64,000 bases of DNA from Aristolochia californica (taxonomy: Eukaryota; Streptophyta; Magnoliopsida; Piperales; Aristolochiaceae): assembly GCA_029961685.1 (NCBI GenBank), contig JARWKL010000001.1:25866295-25930294 (forward strand), written 5' to 3'. Positions 40,071 to 50,974 of the stretch are shown here, in pieces (within the stretch, counting starts at the first letter, position 1; every line of letters starts with the position of its first letter). The position numbers and the translations under genes were made by a program. The notes under the pieces are model-generated. The model did no database searches, had not been told where the DNA came from, and worked only from the letters and a program-made list of their open reading frames with translations.

Positions 40071-40140
40071 ATTACAGACACACTTTTAAATTATCTCTCT
40101 CTACATTTGTGCATTGCGCTTTTTCATTTTAGATGTACTC
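39985..40140. repeat. Imperfect inverted repeat centred on the orientation switch
   Basis: Left arm: CATCTAAAATGG, GCACAATGCACAAATGTAG and GAGAGATAATT lead into the junction. Right arm: AATTATCTCTCTCTACATTTG, GTGCATTGCG and CATTTTAGATG lead out in mirror order. The potential cruciform or hairpin stem extends outward for kilobases in principle, because the arms are whole arrays, but the A2 and B copies differ at many sites. Centre is about 40,062. Confidence 0.85.
40055..40076. other. Head-to-head inversion junction between subfamilies A2 and B
   Basis: The + orientation A2 monomer runs through GGGAATTGTAAA, ending at 40,070. B sequence on the opposite strand starts with ATTACAGACAC at 40,071. 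The left side is confirmed as genuine A2 by its paralogue near 26,660, which has the same rare GGGAATTGTAAA and then continues with CTC. The B monomers normally read CTAAAAATTACAG here, so the break lies in a shared run of A, with 3-4 nt of microhomology. TAAT at 40,051-40,054 faces ATTA at 40,071-40,074, so the arms meet at nearly the same monomer phase with only about 16 bp of unpaired spacer. I see no transposon or filler DNA at the junction. An assembly join cannot be excluded without spanning reads. Confidence 0.9.
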
Positions 40141-41212
40141 TTTTTGCTTAAATCAAAACTTTGAGTTTTCGCTCTCCCTTCATCCCGTAAACCAAAAGGG
40201 CAAATAGAACACAACAAATGAAAATTTAGAGCTTATGTATGGAAAAAATTTAAAACAATAACAAAAGTAAGTAAAAAAAATTATTCACACACCACTAATA
40301 AACACAAAAGTTTTGTTGTCCAAGTTTGGGAAATTCCACTAGTTCAACCCTATGAAAGAGATTTCTTCCACACATGTTTCAAAAATGAATATGCATGCTT
40401 GTAACATGTTAAAGATGCAAATTACCTATGGATTCAAACCTTCTAAATAGAATAACAAACGCTCATTAAATTCTCAAGTGAACGTGCGGTGGGATATTTA
40501 CCCGAGTCAAACATGCCATTATTTTGACCATTGACAAATAGTTGACCTAACAATCATAGATGATTGTAATGTGATTTATCTTGCTTAACGGGCTATATTA
40601 CCCTAAGAAATGGCTTATGGATTGGGAGTTAGCACTCAGTTAAAAATCCCCCATTTCCCCCTTTTCCCCAAGATTGCAAAACCTGATATATAAAAACTAA
40701 TAAAAGTTTACAATTCCTAAAAATTACATACACTCTTTGGAATTATCTCTCTCTACATTTGTGGATTGTGCATTTCCATTTTAGATGTACTCTATTTTTT
40801 TAACTCAAAACTTTGAGTTTTCGCTCTCCCTTCATCCCGTAAACCAAAAAGGCAAATAGATCACAACAAAATGAAAATTTTAGAGTTTATGTATGGAAAA
40901 AATTTAAAACAATAAAAAATGTAAGTAATTCACACACCACAAATGAACATAAAAGATTTGTTGTCCAAGTTTGGGAAATTCCACTAGTTCAACCCTAACA
41001 ACTTGGAATTTGATAAAAAAGAGATTTCTTCTACACATGCTTTAAAAATGGATATGCATTCTTGTAACATGTTAAAGATGCAAATCACCTATGGATCCAA
41101 ACCTTTTAAAGAGAATAACAAACACTCATTAAATTCTCAAGTGAACGTGCGGTGGGATATTTACCCGAGTCAAACAAGCCATTGTTTTGCCCTTTTACAA
41201 AAAGCTGACCTA

Positions 41213-41230
41213 ACAATCATAGATGATTGT
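41213..41230. other. Example of the conserved 8-2-8 dyad in subfamily B
   Basis: ACAATCAT-AG-ATGATTGT is a perfect inverted repeat with a 2-nt centre. It occurs at the same place in most B monomers (for example 41,883, 42,555, 44,570 and 46,586). In the + arm the same place usually reads CAATCAT-CT-ATGATCG, with one arm position mismatched. Dyads like this can bind dimeric proteins or extrude, but no binding factor is known to me. Confidence 0.7.
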
Positions 41231-42279
41231 AAAGTTATTTATCGTACATAACGGCTATAGTACCCTCAGAAATGACTTACAGATTGGGAGTCAACACTCA
41301 ATTAAAAATCCCATGCCACCCCTTGTTCCGACGATTGCAAAATCTGATATATAAAAACTAAAAAGAGCTTACAATCCCTAAAAATTACAAACACTCTTTG
41401 GAATTATCTCTCTCAACATTTGTGCATTGTGCATTTCCATTTTAGATGTACTCTTTTTTCTTAAATCAAAACTTTGAGTTTCGGTCTCCTTCATCCCGAA
41501 AACCAAAAAGGCAACTATATCACAATAAAATGAAAATTTTAGAGTTTACGTATGGAAAAAATTTAAAACAATAACAAATGTAAGTAAGGAAAATTTATTC
41601 ACACACCACAAATGAACACAAAAGTATTGTGGTTCAAGTTTTGGAAATTCCACTAGTTCAACCCTAACAGTTTGGAATTTTATCAGAAAGACATTTCTTC
41701 CACTTATGCTTTAAAAATGGATACCCATTCTTGAAACATGTTAGAGATGCAAATCACTTATGGATCCAAACCTTTTAAAGAGAATAACAAACACTCATTA
41801 AATTCTCAAGTGAACGTGCGGTGGGATATTTACCCGAGTCAAACAAGCCATTGTTTTGCCCTTTTACAAAAAGCTGACCTAACAATCATAGATGATTGTA
41901 AAGTGATTTATCATGCATGACGGGCTATAGTACCCTAAGAAATAGCTTACGGATTGGGAGTCAAAACTTAGTTAAAAATCCCCCGCCTCCACCTTTTCCC
42001 GACGATTGCAAAACCTGATATACAAAAACTAAAAAGAACTTACAATCCCAAAAAAATACAGACACTCTTTGGAATTATGTCTCTCTACATTTGTGCGTTG
42101 TGTGTTTCAATTTTAGATGTACTCTTTTTTCTTAAATCAAAACTTTGAGTTTTCGCTCTTCCTTCAACCCGTAAACCAAAAAGGCAAATAAATCACAACA
42201 AAATGAAAATTTTAGAGTTTATGTACGGAAAAAATTTAAAACAATAACAAATGTAAGTAAAGAAAATTTATTCACACCC

Positions 42280-43010
42280 CACAAATGTACAAAAAACCTT
42301 TTTTGTCCATTTTTGGGAAATTCCACTAGTTCAACCCCAACAGCTTGAATTTTATAAGAAACAGATTTCTTCCACACATGTTTTAAAAATGGATATGCGT
42401 GCTTGATACAAGTTAAAGATGAAAATCACCTATGGATCCAAACCTTTTAAAGAGAATAACAAACACTCATTAAATTCTCTAGTGAACGTGCAGCGGGATA
42501 TTTACAAGAGTCAAACAAGCCATTATTTTTTCTATTTACAAAAATTTGACCTAACAATCATAGATGATTGTAAAGTGATTTATCTTGCGTAACGGGCTAT
42601 AGTACCCTAAGAAATAGCTTATGGATTGGGAGTCAACACTCAGTTTAAAATCCCCCGCCTCCCCCTTTTCTTGACGATTGTAAAACGTTGTATATAATAA
42701 CTGAAAAGAGCTTACAATCCCTAAAAATTACAGACACTCATTGGAATTCTCTCTGTACATTTGTGTATTGTGCATTTGCATTTTAGATGTAATGTTTTTT
42801 CTTAAATCAAAACTTTGAGTTTTTGCTCTCCCTTCTTCCCGTAAACCTAAAAGGCAAAAAGATCACAACAAAATGAAAATTTTAGAGTTAATGTATGGAA
42901 AAAATTTTAAAAAATAACAAATGTAAGTAAAAAAAATTTATTCACAAACCACAAATGAACACAAAAGTTTTGTTGTCAAGGTTTGGGAAACTCCACTAGT
43001 TCAACCTTAA
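42280..43010 (-). repeat. Long-range paralogous segment, left member
   Basis: Shares private variants with 53.65-54.39 kb: ACACCCCACA with ATGTACAAAAAA near the anchor (42,285 and 53,658), and TATAATAACT where other monomers have TATAAAAACT (42.69 and 54.07 kb). Offset about 11.37 kb, 17 monomers. Confidence 0.65.
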
Positions 43011-43249
43011 TAGCTTGGAGTTTTATAAGAAAGAAAATTCTTCCACACATGCTTTGCAAATGGATATGCATGCTTGAAACATGTTAAAGATGCAAATCAC
43101 CTATGGATCCAAAGCTTTTAAAGAGTATAAAAAATGCACATTAAATTCGCATATGAACGTGCGATGGGATATTTACCAGAGTCAAACAGGCCATTATTAT
43201 GCCCATTAACAAAAAGTTGACCTAACAATCATAGATGATTGTAAGGTGA

Positions 43250-45265
43250 TTTATCTTGCTGAACGGGATATATTACCCTAAGAAATATCTTATGGATTGG
43301 GAGTCAACACTCAGTTAAAAATCCCCTGCCTCCCCTTTTTCCCGACGATAGCAAAACCGGTTTTATAAAAACTAAAAAAAGCTTACAATCCCAAAAAATT
43401 ACATACACTCTTTGGAATTATCTCTCTCTACATTTTTGGATTGTGCATTTCCATTTTAAATGTACTTTTTTTCTTAAATAAAAACTTAGAGTTTTCGCTC
43501 TCTCTTCATCTCATAAACCATAAAGGCAAATAAATCACAACAAAAAGAAAAATTTAGAGTTTTTGTATGGAAAAAAATTTTAAAAATAACAAATGTAAGT
43601 AAAGAAAATTTATTCACACACCACAAATGAACAAAAAAAATTTGTTGTCCAAGTTTGGGAAATTCCACTAGTTCAACCATAACAGCTTGGAATTTTATAA
43701 GAAAGAAATTTCTTCCATACATGCTTTAAAAATGGATACACCTGCTTGTAACTTGTTAAAGATGCAAATCCCCTACGGATCCAAACATTTTAAAGAGAAT
43801 AACAAACGCTGGTAAAATTTTCAAGTGACGTGCGGTCGGATATTTACCCGAGTCAAACAAGCCATTATTTTACCCATTTACAAAAAGTTGACCTAACAAT
43901 CATAGATTATTGTAAAGTGATTTATCATGTGTAAAGGGCTATATTACCCTAAAAAATTGCTTATGGATTGGCAGTTAACACTCAGTTAAAAATCCCTCGT
44001 CTCCGCCTTTTCTAGACGATTGCACAACCTGATATATAAAAACTAAAAAGAGCTTACAATCCCTAAAAATTACAGACACTCAATGGAATTATCTCTCTCT
44101 ACATTTGTGCAATGTGCATTTCCATTTTAAATGTAATCTTTTTTCTTAAATCAGAACTTTGAGTTTTCACTCTCCCTTCTTCCCGTAAACCTAAAAGGCA
44201 AAAAGATCACAACAAAATGATAATTTTTGAGTTCATGTATGGAAAAAATTTAAAACAATAACAAATGTAAGAAAAAAAATTTATTCACACACCACAAATG
44301 AACGCAAAAGTTTTGTTGTCAAGGTTTGGGAAATTCCACTAGTTCAACCTTAATAGCTTGGAGTTTTATAAGAAAGAGATTTCTTCCACACATGCTTTAA
44401 AAATGGATATGAAAGCTTGAAACAAGTTAAAGATCCAAATCACCTATGGATCCAAACCTTTTAAATAGAATAACAAACGCTCATTAAATTCTCAAGTGAA
44501 CGTGCAGTGGGATACTTACCCGAGTCAAACAAGCCATTATTTTGCCCATTTACAAAAGGTTGACCTAACAATCATAGATGATTGTAATGTGATCTATCTT
44601 GCTTAACGGGCTATATTACCCTAAGAAATGGCTTATGGATTGGGAGTCAACACTCAGTTAAAAATCCCCCGTCACCCCCTTTTCCCGACGATCGCAAAAC
44701 CTGATATATAAAAACTAAAAACAGCTTACAATCCCTAAAAATTACATACACTCCTTGGAATTATCTCTCTCTACATTTCTGGATTGTGCATTTCTATTTT
44801 AGATGTACTCTATTTTCTTAAATCAAAACTTTGAGTTTTCGCTCTCCCTTCTTCCCGTAAACCTAAAGGGCAAAAAGATCACAACAAAATGAAAATTTTA
44901 GAGTTAATGTATGGAAAAAATTTAAAACAATAACAAATGTAAGTAAAAAAAATTTATTCACAAACCACAAATGAACACAAAAGTTTTGTTGTCGAGGTTT
45001 GGGAAACTCCACTAGTTCAACCTTAATATCTTGGAGTTTTATAAGAAAGAAAATTATTCCACACATGCTTTGCAAATGGATATGCATGCTTGAAACATGT
45101 TAAAGATGAAAATCACATATGGATCCAAAGCTTTTAAAGAGTATAAAAAATTCTCATTAAATTCGCAAGTGAACGTGCGGTGGGATATTTACCAGAGTCA
45201 AACAGGCCATTATGATGCCCATTAACAAAAACTTGACCTAACAATCATAGATGATTGTAAAGTGA
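43250..45265 (-). repeat. 2,016-bp higher-order unit, copy 1 (three B monomers)
   Basis: Three monomer types (P, Q, R) recur with an exact 2,016-bp period: anchors 43627/45643/47659, 44298/46314/48330 and 42955/44971/46987. Type Q has the private CTGGTAAAATTTTCAAGTGA and GTGCGGTCGG. Type R has ATATGAAAGCTTG. Type P has GCTTTGCAAATGG and AAAGCTTTTAAAGAG. Near-identity begins around 43.2 kb; the P monomer just upstream is clearly more diverged (CACATTAAATTCGCATATG). Confidence 0.93.
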
Positions 45266-47281
45266 TTTATTTTGCTGAACGGGATATATTACCCTAAGAA
45301 ATATCATATGGATTGGGAGTCAACACTCAGTTAAAAATCCCCTGCCTCCCCTTTTTCCCGACGATAGCAAAACCGGTTTTATAAAAACTAAAAAAAGCTT
45401 ACAATCCCAAAAAATTACATACACTCTTTGGAATTATCTCTCTCTACATTTTTGGATTGTACATTTCCATTTTAAATGTACTTTTTTTCTTAAATAAAAA
45501 CTTAGAGTTTTCGCTCTCTCTTCATCTCATAAACCATAAAGGCAAATAAATCACAACAAAAAGAAAAATTTAGAGTTTTTGTATGGAAAAAAATTTTAAA
45601 AATAACAAATGTAAGTAAAGAAAATTTATTCACACACCACAAATGAACAAAAAAAATTTGTTGTCCAAGTTTGGGAAATTCCACTAGTTCAACCATAACA
45701 GCTTGGAATTTTATAAGAAAGAGATTTCTTCCATACATGCTTTAAAAATGGATACACCTGCTTGTAACTTGTTAAAGATGCAAATCCCCTACGGATCCAA
45801 ACATTTTAAAGAGAATAACTAACGCTGGTAAAATTTTCAAGTGACGTGCGGTCGGATATTTACCCGAGTCAAACAAGCCATTATTTTACCCATTTACAAA
45901 AAGCTGACCTAACAATCATAGATTATTGTAAAGTGATTTATCATGTGTAAAGGGCTATATTACCCTAAAAAATTGCTTATGGATTGGCAGTTAACACTCA
46001 GTTAAAAATCCCTTGTCTCCGCCTTTTCTAGACGATTGCACAACCTGATATATAAAAACTAAAAAGAGCTTAAAATCCCTAAAAATTACAGACACTCAAT
46101 GGAATTATCTCTCTCTATATTTGTGCAATGTGCATTTCCATTTTAAATGTAATCTTTTTTCTTAAATCAGAACTTTGAGTTTTCACTCTCCCTTCTTCCC
46201 GTAAACCTAAAAGGCAAAAAGATCACAACAAAATGATAATTTTTGAGTTCATGTATGGAAAAAATTTAAAAAAATAACAAATGTAAGAAAAAAAATTTAT
46301 TCACACACCACAAATGAACGCAAAAGTTTTGTTGTCAAGGTTTGGAAAATTCCACTAGTTCAACCTTAATAGCTTGGAGTTTTATAAGAAAGAGATTTCT
46401 TCCACACATGCTTTAAAAATGGATATGAAAGCTTGAAACAAGTTAAAGATCCAAATCACCTATGGATCCAAACCTTTTAAATAGAATAACAAACGCTCAT
46501 TAAATTCTCAAGTGAACGTGCAGTGGGATACTTACCCGAGTCAAACAAGCCATTATTTTGCCCATTTACAAAAGGTTGACCTAACAATCATAGATGATTG
46601 TAATGTGATCTATCTTGCTTAACGGGCTATATTACCCTAAGAAATGGCTTATGGATTGGGAGTCAACACTCAGTTAAAAATCCCCCGTCACCCCCTTTTC
46701 CCGACGATCGCAAAACCTGATATATAAAAACTAAAAACAGCTTAAAATCCCTAAAAATTACATACACTCCTTGGAATTATCTCTCTCTACATTTCTGGAT
46801 TGTGCATTTCTATTTTAGATGTACTCTATTTTCTTAAATCAAAACTTTGAGTTTTCGCTCTCCCTTCTTCCCGTAAACCTAAAGGGCAAAAAGATCACAA
46901 CAAAATGAAAATTTTAGAGTTAATGTATGGAAAAAATTTAAAACAATAACAAATGTAAGTAAAAAAAATTTATTCACAAACCACAAATGAACACAAAAGT
47001 TTTGTTGTCGAGGTTTGGGAAACTCCACTAGTTCAACCTTAATATCTTGGAGTTTTATAAGAAAGAAAATTATTCCACACATGCTTTGCAAATGGATATG
47101 CATGCTTGAAACATGTTAAAGATGAAAATCACATATGGATCCAAAGCTTTTAAAGAGTATAAAAAATTCTCATTAAATTCGCAAGTGAACGTGCGGTGGG
47201 ATATTTACCAGAGTCAAACAGGCCATTATTATGCCCATTAACAAAAACTTGACCAAACAATCATAGATGATTGTAAAGTGA
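45266..47281 (-). repeat. 2,016-bp higher-order unit, copy 2
   Basis: Nearly identical to copies 1 and 3. In the 237-bp stretch at 45,502-45,738 it encodes the same residues as copy 3 and differs from copy 1 by one. In the 225-bp stretch at 46,879-47,103 it matches 44,863-45,087 at every residue. Scattered single-base changes include AACTAACGCTGG, shared with copy 3, where copy 1 has AACAAACGCTGG. Copies 2 and 3 may therefore be the youngest pair. Confidence 0.93.
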
Positions 47282-49297
47282 TTTATTTTGCTGAACGGGA
47301 TATATTACCCTAAGAAATATCATATGGATTGGGAGTCAACACTCAGTTAAAAATCCCCTGCCTCCCCTTTTTCCCGACGATAGCAAAATCGGTTTTATAA
47401 AAACTAAAAAAAGCTTACAATCCCAAAAAATTACATACACTCTTTGGAATTATCTCTCTCTACATTTTTGGATTGTGCATTTCCATTTTAAATGTACTTT
47501 TTTTCTTAAATAAAAACTTAGAGTTTTCGCTCTCTCTTCATCTCATAAACCATAAAGGCAAATAAATCACAACAAAAAGAAAAATTTAGAGTTTTTGTAT
47601 GGAAAAAAATTTTAAAAATAACAAATGTAAGTAAAGAAAATTTATTCACACACCACAAATGAACAAAAAAAATTTGTTGTCCAAGTTTGGGAAATTCCAC
47701 TAGTTCAACCATAACAGCTTGGAATTTTATAAGAAAGAGATTTCTTCCATACATGCTTTAAAAATGGATACACCTGCTTGTAACTTGTTAAAGATGCAAA
47801 TCCCCTACGGATCCAAACATTTTAAAGAGAATAACTAACGCTGGTAAAATTTTCAAGTGACGTGCGGTCGGATATTTACCCGAGTCAAACAAGCCATTAT
47901 TTTACCCATTTACAAAAAGCTGACCTAACAATCATAGATTATTGTAAAGTGATTTATCATGTGTAAAGGGCTATATTACCCTAAAAAATTGCTTATGGAT
48001 TGGCAGTTAACACTCAGTTAAAAATCCCTCGTCTCCGCCTTTTCTAGACGATTGCACAACCTGATATATAAAAACTAAAAAGAGCTTAAAATCCCTAAAA
48101 ATTACAGATACTCAATGGAATTATCTCTCTCTATATTTGTGCAATGTGCATTTCCATTTTAAATGTAATCTTTTATCTTAAATCAGAACTTTGAGTTTTC
48201 ACTCTCCCTTCTTCCCGTAAACCTAAAAGGCAAAAAGATCACAACAAAATGATAATTTTTGAGTTCATGTATGGAAAAAATTTAAAACAATAACAAATGT
48301 AAGAAAAAAAATTTATTCACACACCACAAATGAACGCAAAAGTTTTGTTGTCAAGGTTTGGGAAATTCCACTAGTTCAACCTTAATAGCTTGGAGTTTTA
48401 TAAGAAAGAGATTTCTTCCACACATGCTTTAAAAATGGATATGAAAGCTTGAAACAAGTTAAAGATCCAAATCACCTATGGATCCAAACCTTTTAAATAG
48501 AATAACAAACGCTCATTAAATTCTCAAGTGAACGTGCAGTGGGATACTTACCCGAGTCAAACAAGCCATTATTTTGCCCATTTACAAAAGGTTGACCTAA
48601 CAATCATAGATGATTGTAATGTGATCTATCTTGCTTAACGGGCTATATTACCCTAAGAAATGGCTTATGGATTGGGAGTCAACACTCAGTTAAAAATCCC
48701 CCGTCACCCCCTTTTCCCGACGATCACAAAACCTGATATATAAAAACTAAAAACAGCTTACAATCCCTAAAAATTACATACACTCCTTGGAATTATCTCT
48801 CTCTACATTTCTGGATTGTGCATTTCTATTTTAGATGTACTCTATTTTCTTAAATCAAAACTTTGAGTTTTCGCTCTCCCTTCTTCTCGTAAACCTAAAG
48901 GGCAAAAAGATCACAACAAAATGAAAATTTGGAGTTAATGTATGGAAAAAATTTAAAACAATAACAAATGTAAGTAAAAAAAATTTATTCACAAACCACA
49001 AATGAACACAAAAGTTTTGTTGTCGAGGTTTGGGAAACTCCACTAGTTCAACCTTAATAGCTTGGAGTTTTATAAGAAAGAAAATTATTCCACACATGCT
49101 TTGCAAATGGATATGCATGCTTGAAACATGTTAAATATGAAAATCACATATGGATCCAAAGCTTTTAAAGAGTATAAAAAATGCTCATTAAATTCGCAAG
49201 TGAACGTGCGGTGGGATATTTACCAGAGTCAAACAGGCCATTATTATGCCCATTAACAAAAAGTTGACCTAACAATCATAGATGATTGTAAAGTGAT
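47282..49297 (-). repeat. 2,016-bp higher-order unit, copy 3
   Basis: Third tandem copy. High identity persists to about 49,370. Beyond that, in the next P-Q transition, the sequence changes (CCAGACGAAAGCGAAACC where copies have CCCGACGATAGCAAAA), marking the edge of the recent amplification. Confidence 0.92.
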
Positions 49298-50974
49298 TTA
49301 TTTTGCTGAACGGGATATATTACCCTAAGAAATATCATATGGATTGGGAGTCAACACTCAGTTAAAAATCCCCTGCATCCCCTTTTTCCAGACGAAAGCG
49401 AAACCTGATTTATAAAAACTAAAAACAGCTTACAATCCCAAAAAATTACATACACTCTTTGGAATTATCTCTCTCTACATTTTTGGATTGTGCATTTCCA
49501 TTTTAGATGTACCCTTTTTTCTTAAATAAAAAACTTTGAGTTTTCGCTCTCTCTTCATCTCATAAACCATAAAGGCAAATAAATCACAACAAAAAGAAAA
49601 ATTTAGAGTTTATGTATGGAAAAAAATTTTAAAAATAACAAATGTAAGTAAAGAAAATTTATTCACATACCACAAATGAACAAAAAAATTTTGTTGTCCA
49701 AGTTTGGGAAATTCCACTAGTTCAACCCTAACAGCTCAGAATTTTATAAGAAAGAGATTTCTTCCATACATGCTTTAAAAATGGATATACCTGCTTGTAA
49801 CTTGTTAAAGATGCAAATCACCTACGGATCCAAACCTTTTAAAGAGAATAACAAACGCTGGTTAAATTCTCAAGTGAACGTGCGGTGGGAAATTTACCCG
49901 AGTCAAACAAGCCATTATTTTACCCATTTACAAAAAGCTGACCTAACAATCATAGATTATTGTAAAGTGATTTATCATGTAAGGGCTATATTACCCTAAA
50001 AAATTGCTTATGGATTGGGAGTGAACACTCAGTTAAAAATCCCTCGTCTCCCCCTTTTCTAGATGATTGCACAACCTGATATAAAAACTAAAAAGAGCTT
50101 ACAATCCCAAAAAATTACAGACACAATGGAATTATCTCTCTCTACATTTGTGCAATGTGCATTTCAATTTTAGATCTAATCTTTTTTCTTAAATCAGAAC
50201 TTTGAGTTTTCACTCTCCCTTCTTGCCGTAAACCTAAAAGGCAAAAAGATCACAACAAAATGATACTTTTTGAGTTCATGTATGGAAAAAATTTAAAACA
50301 ATAACAAATGTAAGAAAAAAAAATTATTAACACACCACAAATGAACACAAAAGTTTTGTGGTCAAGGTTTGGGAAATTCCACTAGTTCAACCTTAATAAC
50401 TTGGAGTTTTATAAGAAAGATATTTCTTCCACACATGCTTTAAAAATGGATATGCAAGGTTGAAACAAGTTAAAGATCCAAATCACCTATGGATCCAAGT
50501 GAACATGCGGTGGGATACTTACCTGAGTCAAACAAGCCATTATTTTGCCCATTTACAAAAGGTTGACCTAACAATCGTAGATGATTGTAATGTGATTTAT
50601 CTTGCTTAACGGGCTATATTACCCTAAGAAATGGCTTATGGATTGGGAGTCAACACTCAGTTAAAAATCCCTTGTCTCCCCCTTTTCCCGACGATCGCAA
50701 AACCTGATATATAAAAACTAAAAACAACTTACAATCCCTAAAATTTACATACACTCCTTGGAAATATCTCTTTCTACATTTGTGGATTGTGCATTTCTAT
50801 TTTAGATGTACTCTATTTTCTTAAATAAAAACTCTGAGTGTTCGCTCTCTCTTCATCCCGTAAACAAAAATGGCAAATTGATCACAACAAAATGAAAATT
50901 TTAGAGTTTATGTATGGAAAAAATTTAAAACAATAACAAATGTACGTAAATAAAATTTATTCACACACCACAAA
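49298..50974 (-). repeat. Diverged P-Q-R relative flanking the recent amplification
   Basis: The same monomer order continues but with ordinary states where the amplified Q copies are odd: GCTGGTTAAATTCTCAAGTG and GTGCGGTGGG. The amplified unit therefore arose from a sequence like this and picked up its private changes before or during spread. Confidence 0.75.
50485..50510 (-). other. ~40-bp deletion in a B monomer
   Basis: ATGGATCCAAGTGAACATG joins the GGATCCAA landmark directly to CAAGTGAAC. The usual ACCTTTTAAAGAG to TTAAATTCT between them is missing. CAA is shared by both ends. The anchor interval drops to 633 bp. Confidence 0.88.

Noticed and set aside
40055..40076. Inversion junction as terminal inverted repeats of a transposon
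   Set aside because: The arms are ordinary satellite monomers extending to both window ends, with no transposase, no target-site duplication and no defined outer ends.
41003..41251. Open frames of 60-104 codons, repeated on both strands throughout
   Set aside because: They recur with the 672-bp period, start at different ATGs in different copies, are broken in many monomers, overlap on opposite strands (for example 13,868-14,104 and 13,896-14,084) and shift frame at the B insertion. No domain, signal peptide or codon pattern is convincing.
43486..43722. Three almost identical 78-residue hydrophobic frames (43,486, 45,502 and 47,518 on -)
   Set aside because: Identity follows from the recent 2,016-bp amplification. 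The equivalent frame is broken or altered in neighbouring B monomers, and the hydrophobicity comes from T-rich DNA (Phe and Leu codons).
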